From Flavobacteriales bacterium (GTDB lineage Bacteria; Bacteroidota; Bacteroidia; Flavobacteriales_D; Sanyastnellaceae): DNA of 64,000 nucleotides. The translations under genes were made by a program, and so were the position numbers. Location: positions 186,001 to 250,000 of the forward strand of contig JADKIZ010000002.1 in NCBI GenBank assembly GCA_016722445.1, written 5' to 3'. The notes under the pieces were generated by a model that worked only from the letters and a program-made list of their open reading frames with translations, did no database searches and was not told the origin of the DNA. Shown in pieces: positions 63,656 to 64,000 of the stretch; within the stretch, counting starts at the first letter, position 1, and each line of letters begins with the position of its first letter.

Positions 63656-64000
63656 ATGGATCAAAAGGTATTCGACCTCATCAATCAGGAACACAACCGA
63701 CAAAAACACGGCATTGAACTCATTGCTTCTGAAAACTTTGTAAGTGATCAAGTGATGCGAGCCATGGGTTCAGTTCTGACCAATAAATATGCAGAAGGAC
63801 TTCCGGGAAAACGCTATTACGGTGGATGTGAAGTGGTGGATGAGGTGGAACAATTGGCCATTGACCGTCTTAAAGAATTGTTTGGTGCAGAATGGGCCAA
63901 TGTGCAGCCTCACTCCGGCGCCAATGCCAACAGTGCTGTAATGCTCGCATGCCTGAAGCCCGGCGATACCATTATGGGACTTGACCTTTCACAAGGTGGT
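63656..64000 (+). CDS. glyA: Serine hydroxymethyltransferase (5' part, runs off the window)
   Basis: The frame from ATG 63656 is open to the right edge (115 codons seen). It contains the family start KHGIELIASENFVSDQVMRAMGS, then TNKYAEGLPGKRYYGGCEVVDEVE and ANVQPHSGANANSAV. GlyA is a PLP enzyme that converts serine to glycine while making methylene-tetrahydrofolate, the donor used by ThyA encoded at 38-39 kb. The PLP lysine lies beyond the window. Nothing odd is seen in the available part. Confidence 0.95.
   Translation, partial: MDQKVFDLINQEHNRQKHGIELIASENFVSDQVMRAMGSVLTNKYAEGLPGKRYYGGCEVVDEVEQLAIDRLKELFGAEWANVQPHSGANANSAVMLACLKPGDTIMGLDLSQGG

Noticed and set aside
1..64000. tRNA, rRNA, insertion sequence or phage genes
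   Set aside because: No cloverleaf with a T-loop, rRNA-like sequence, transposase or integrase motif was found on either strand by eye; a covariance-model scan would be needed to exclude a missed tRNA.

Overview
The window is chromosomal DNA from a member of the Bacteroidota, most likely a pigmented, marine or freshwater type flavobacterium or relative. Several independent signs agree: secreted proteins with type IX secretion (T9SS) C-terminal sorting domains, a TonB receptor with a carboxypeptidase-like N-terminal domain, a PorV/PorQ-family protein, the bacillithiol deacetylase BshB1, a long-form IspH, weak ribosome binding sites, and promoter boxes of the Bacteroidota type (TTTG about 18 nt before TAnnTTTG). 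No rRNA, tRNA, CRISPR array or complete transposon was recognised.

Layout. (1) 1-5.0 kb is an accessory, AT-rich island made of decayed C-terminal pieces of Rhs/YD-repeat polymorphic toxins. There are four remnants of the Rhs core, each followed by a different tip and usually by a small gene that starts at or inside the tip's stop codon (candidate immunity genes, one of the YwqK/MORN family). (2) 5.0-9.1 kb holds coaD, a cysteine-less TlpA-like protein, bshB1 (with an in-frame stop) and an M23/LysM peptidase. (3) 9.2-13.9 kb is a tight carotenoid operon, crtI-crtB-unknown-idi-crtZ-lycopene cyclase, able in principle to make zeaxanthin-type pigments from prenyl diphosphates; ispH of the MEP pathway lies nearby at 18.6 kb. 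(4) 13.9-24 kb is mostly minus-strand housekeeping: an endonuclease/exonuclease/phosphatase protein, two rhomboid proteases, mutL (in-frame stop), ispH, a saccharopine dehydrogenase-like gene, a receiver-domain regulator, and an OmpH/Skp group. (5) 24.4-33.5 kb is a plus-strand TonB receptor, a very large exported protein and a PorV-like protein, which look like one surface system. (6) 33.6-40.4 kb carries greA, a HIT protein, hemB, yidD, a HupE-like protein, folA-thyA and purK. (7) 40.5-43.3 kb is a compact minus-strand redox/sulfur module: a Crp/Fnr regulator, two small membrane proteins, two rhodaneses, a thioredoxin and a rhodanese-thioredoxin lipoprotein. (8) 43.3-64 kb holds an acyltransferase, large T9SS cargo proteins, an ABC exporter, truA, pabA, rluD, a PASTA protein, a DUF255 protein, a TlpA-type thiol protein and the 5' end of glyA.

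A striking property of 7.6-40 kb is nine lesions in eight otherwise ordinary genes: in-frame stops in bshB1 and mutL, and single-base frameshifts in crtI, the receiver gene, the TonB receptor, the large exported protein, folA and purK (twice). Most lie in short homopolymers. Either the sequence has residual indel errors, or the strain really has lost mismatch repair (mutL is itself interrupted) and is collecting frameshifts. No such lesions were found between 40.5 and 64 kb. Coordinates for these genes span the whole reconstructed gene.
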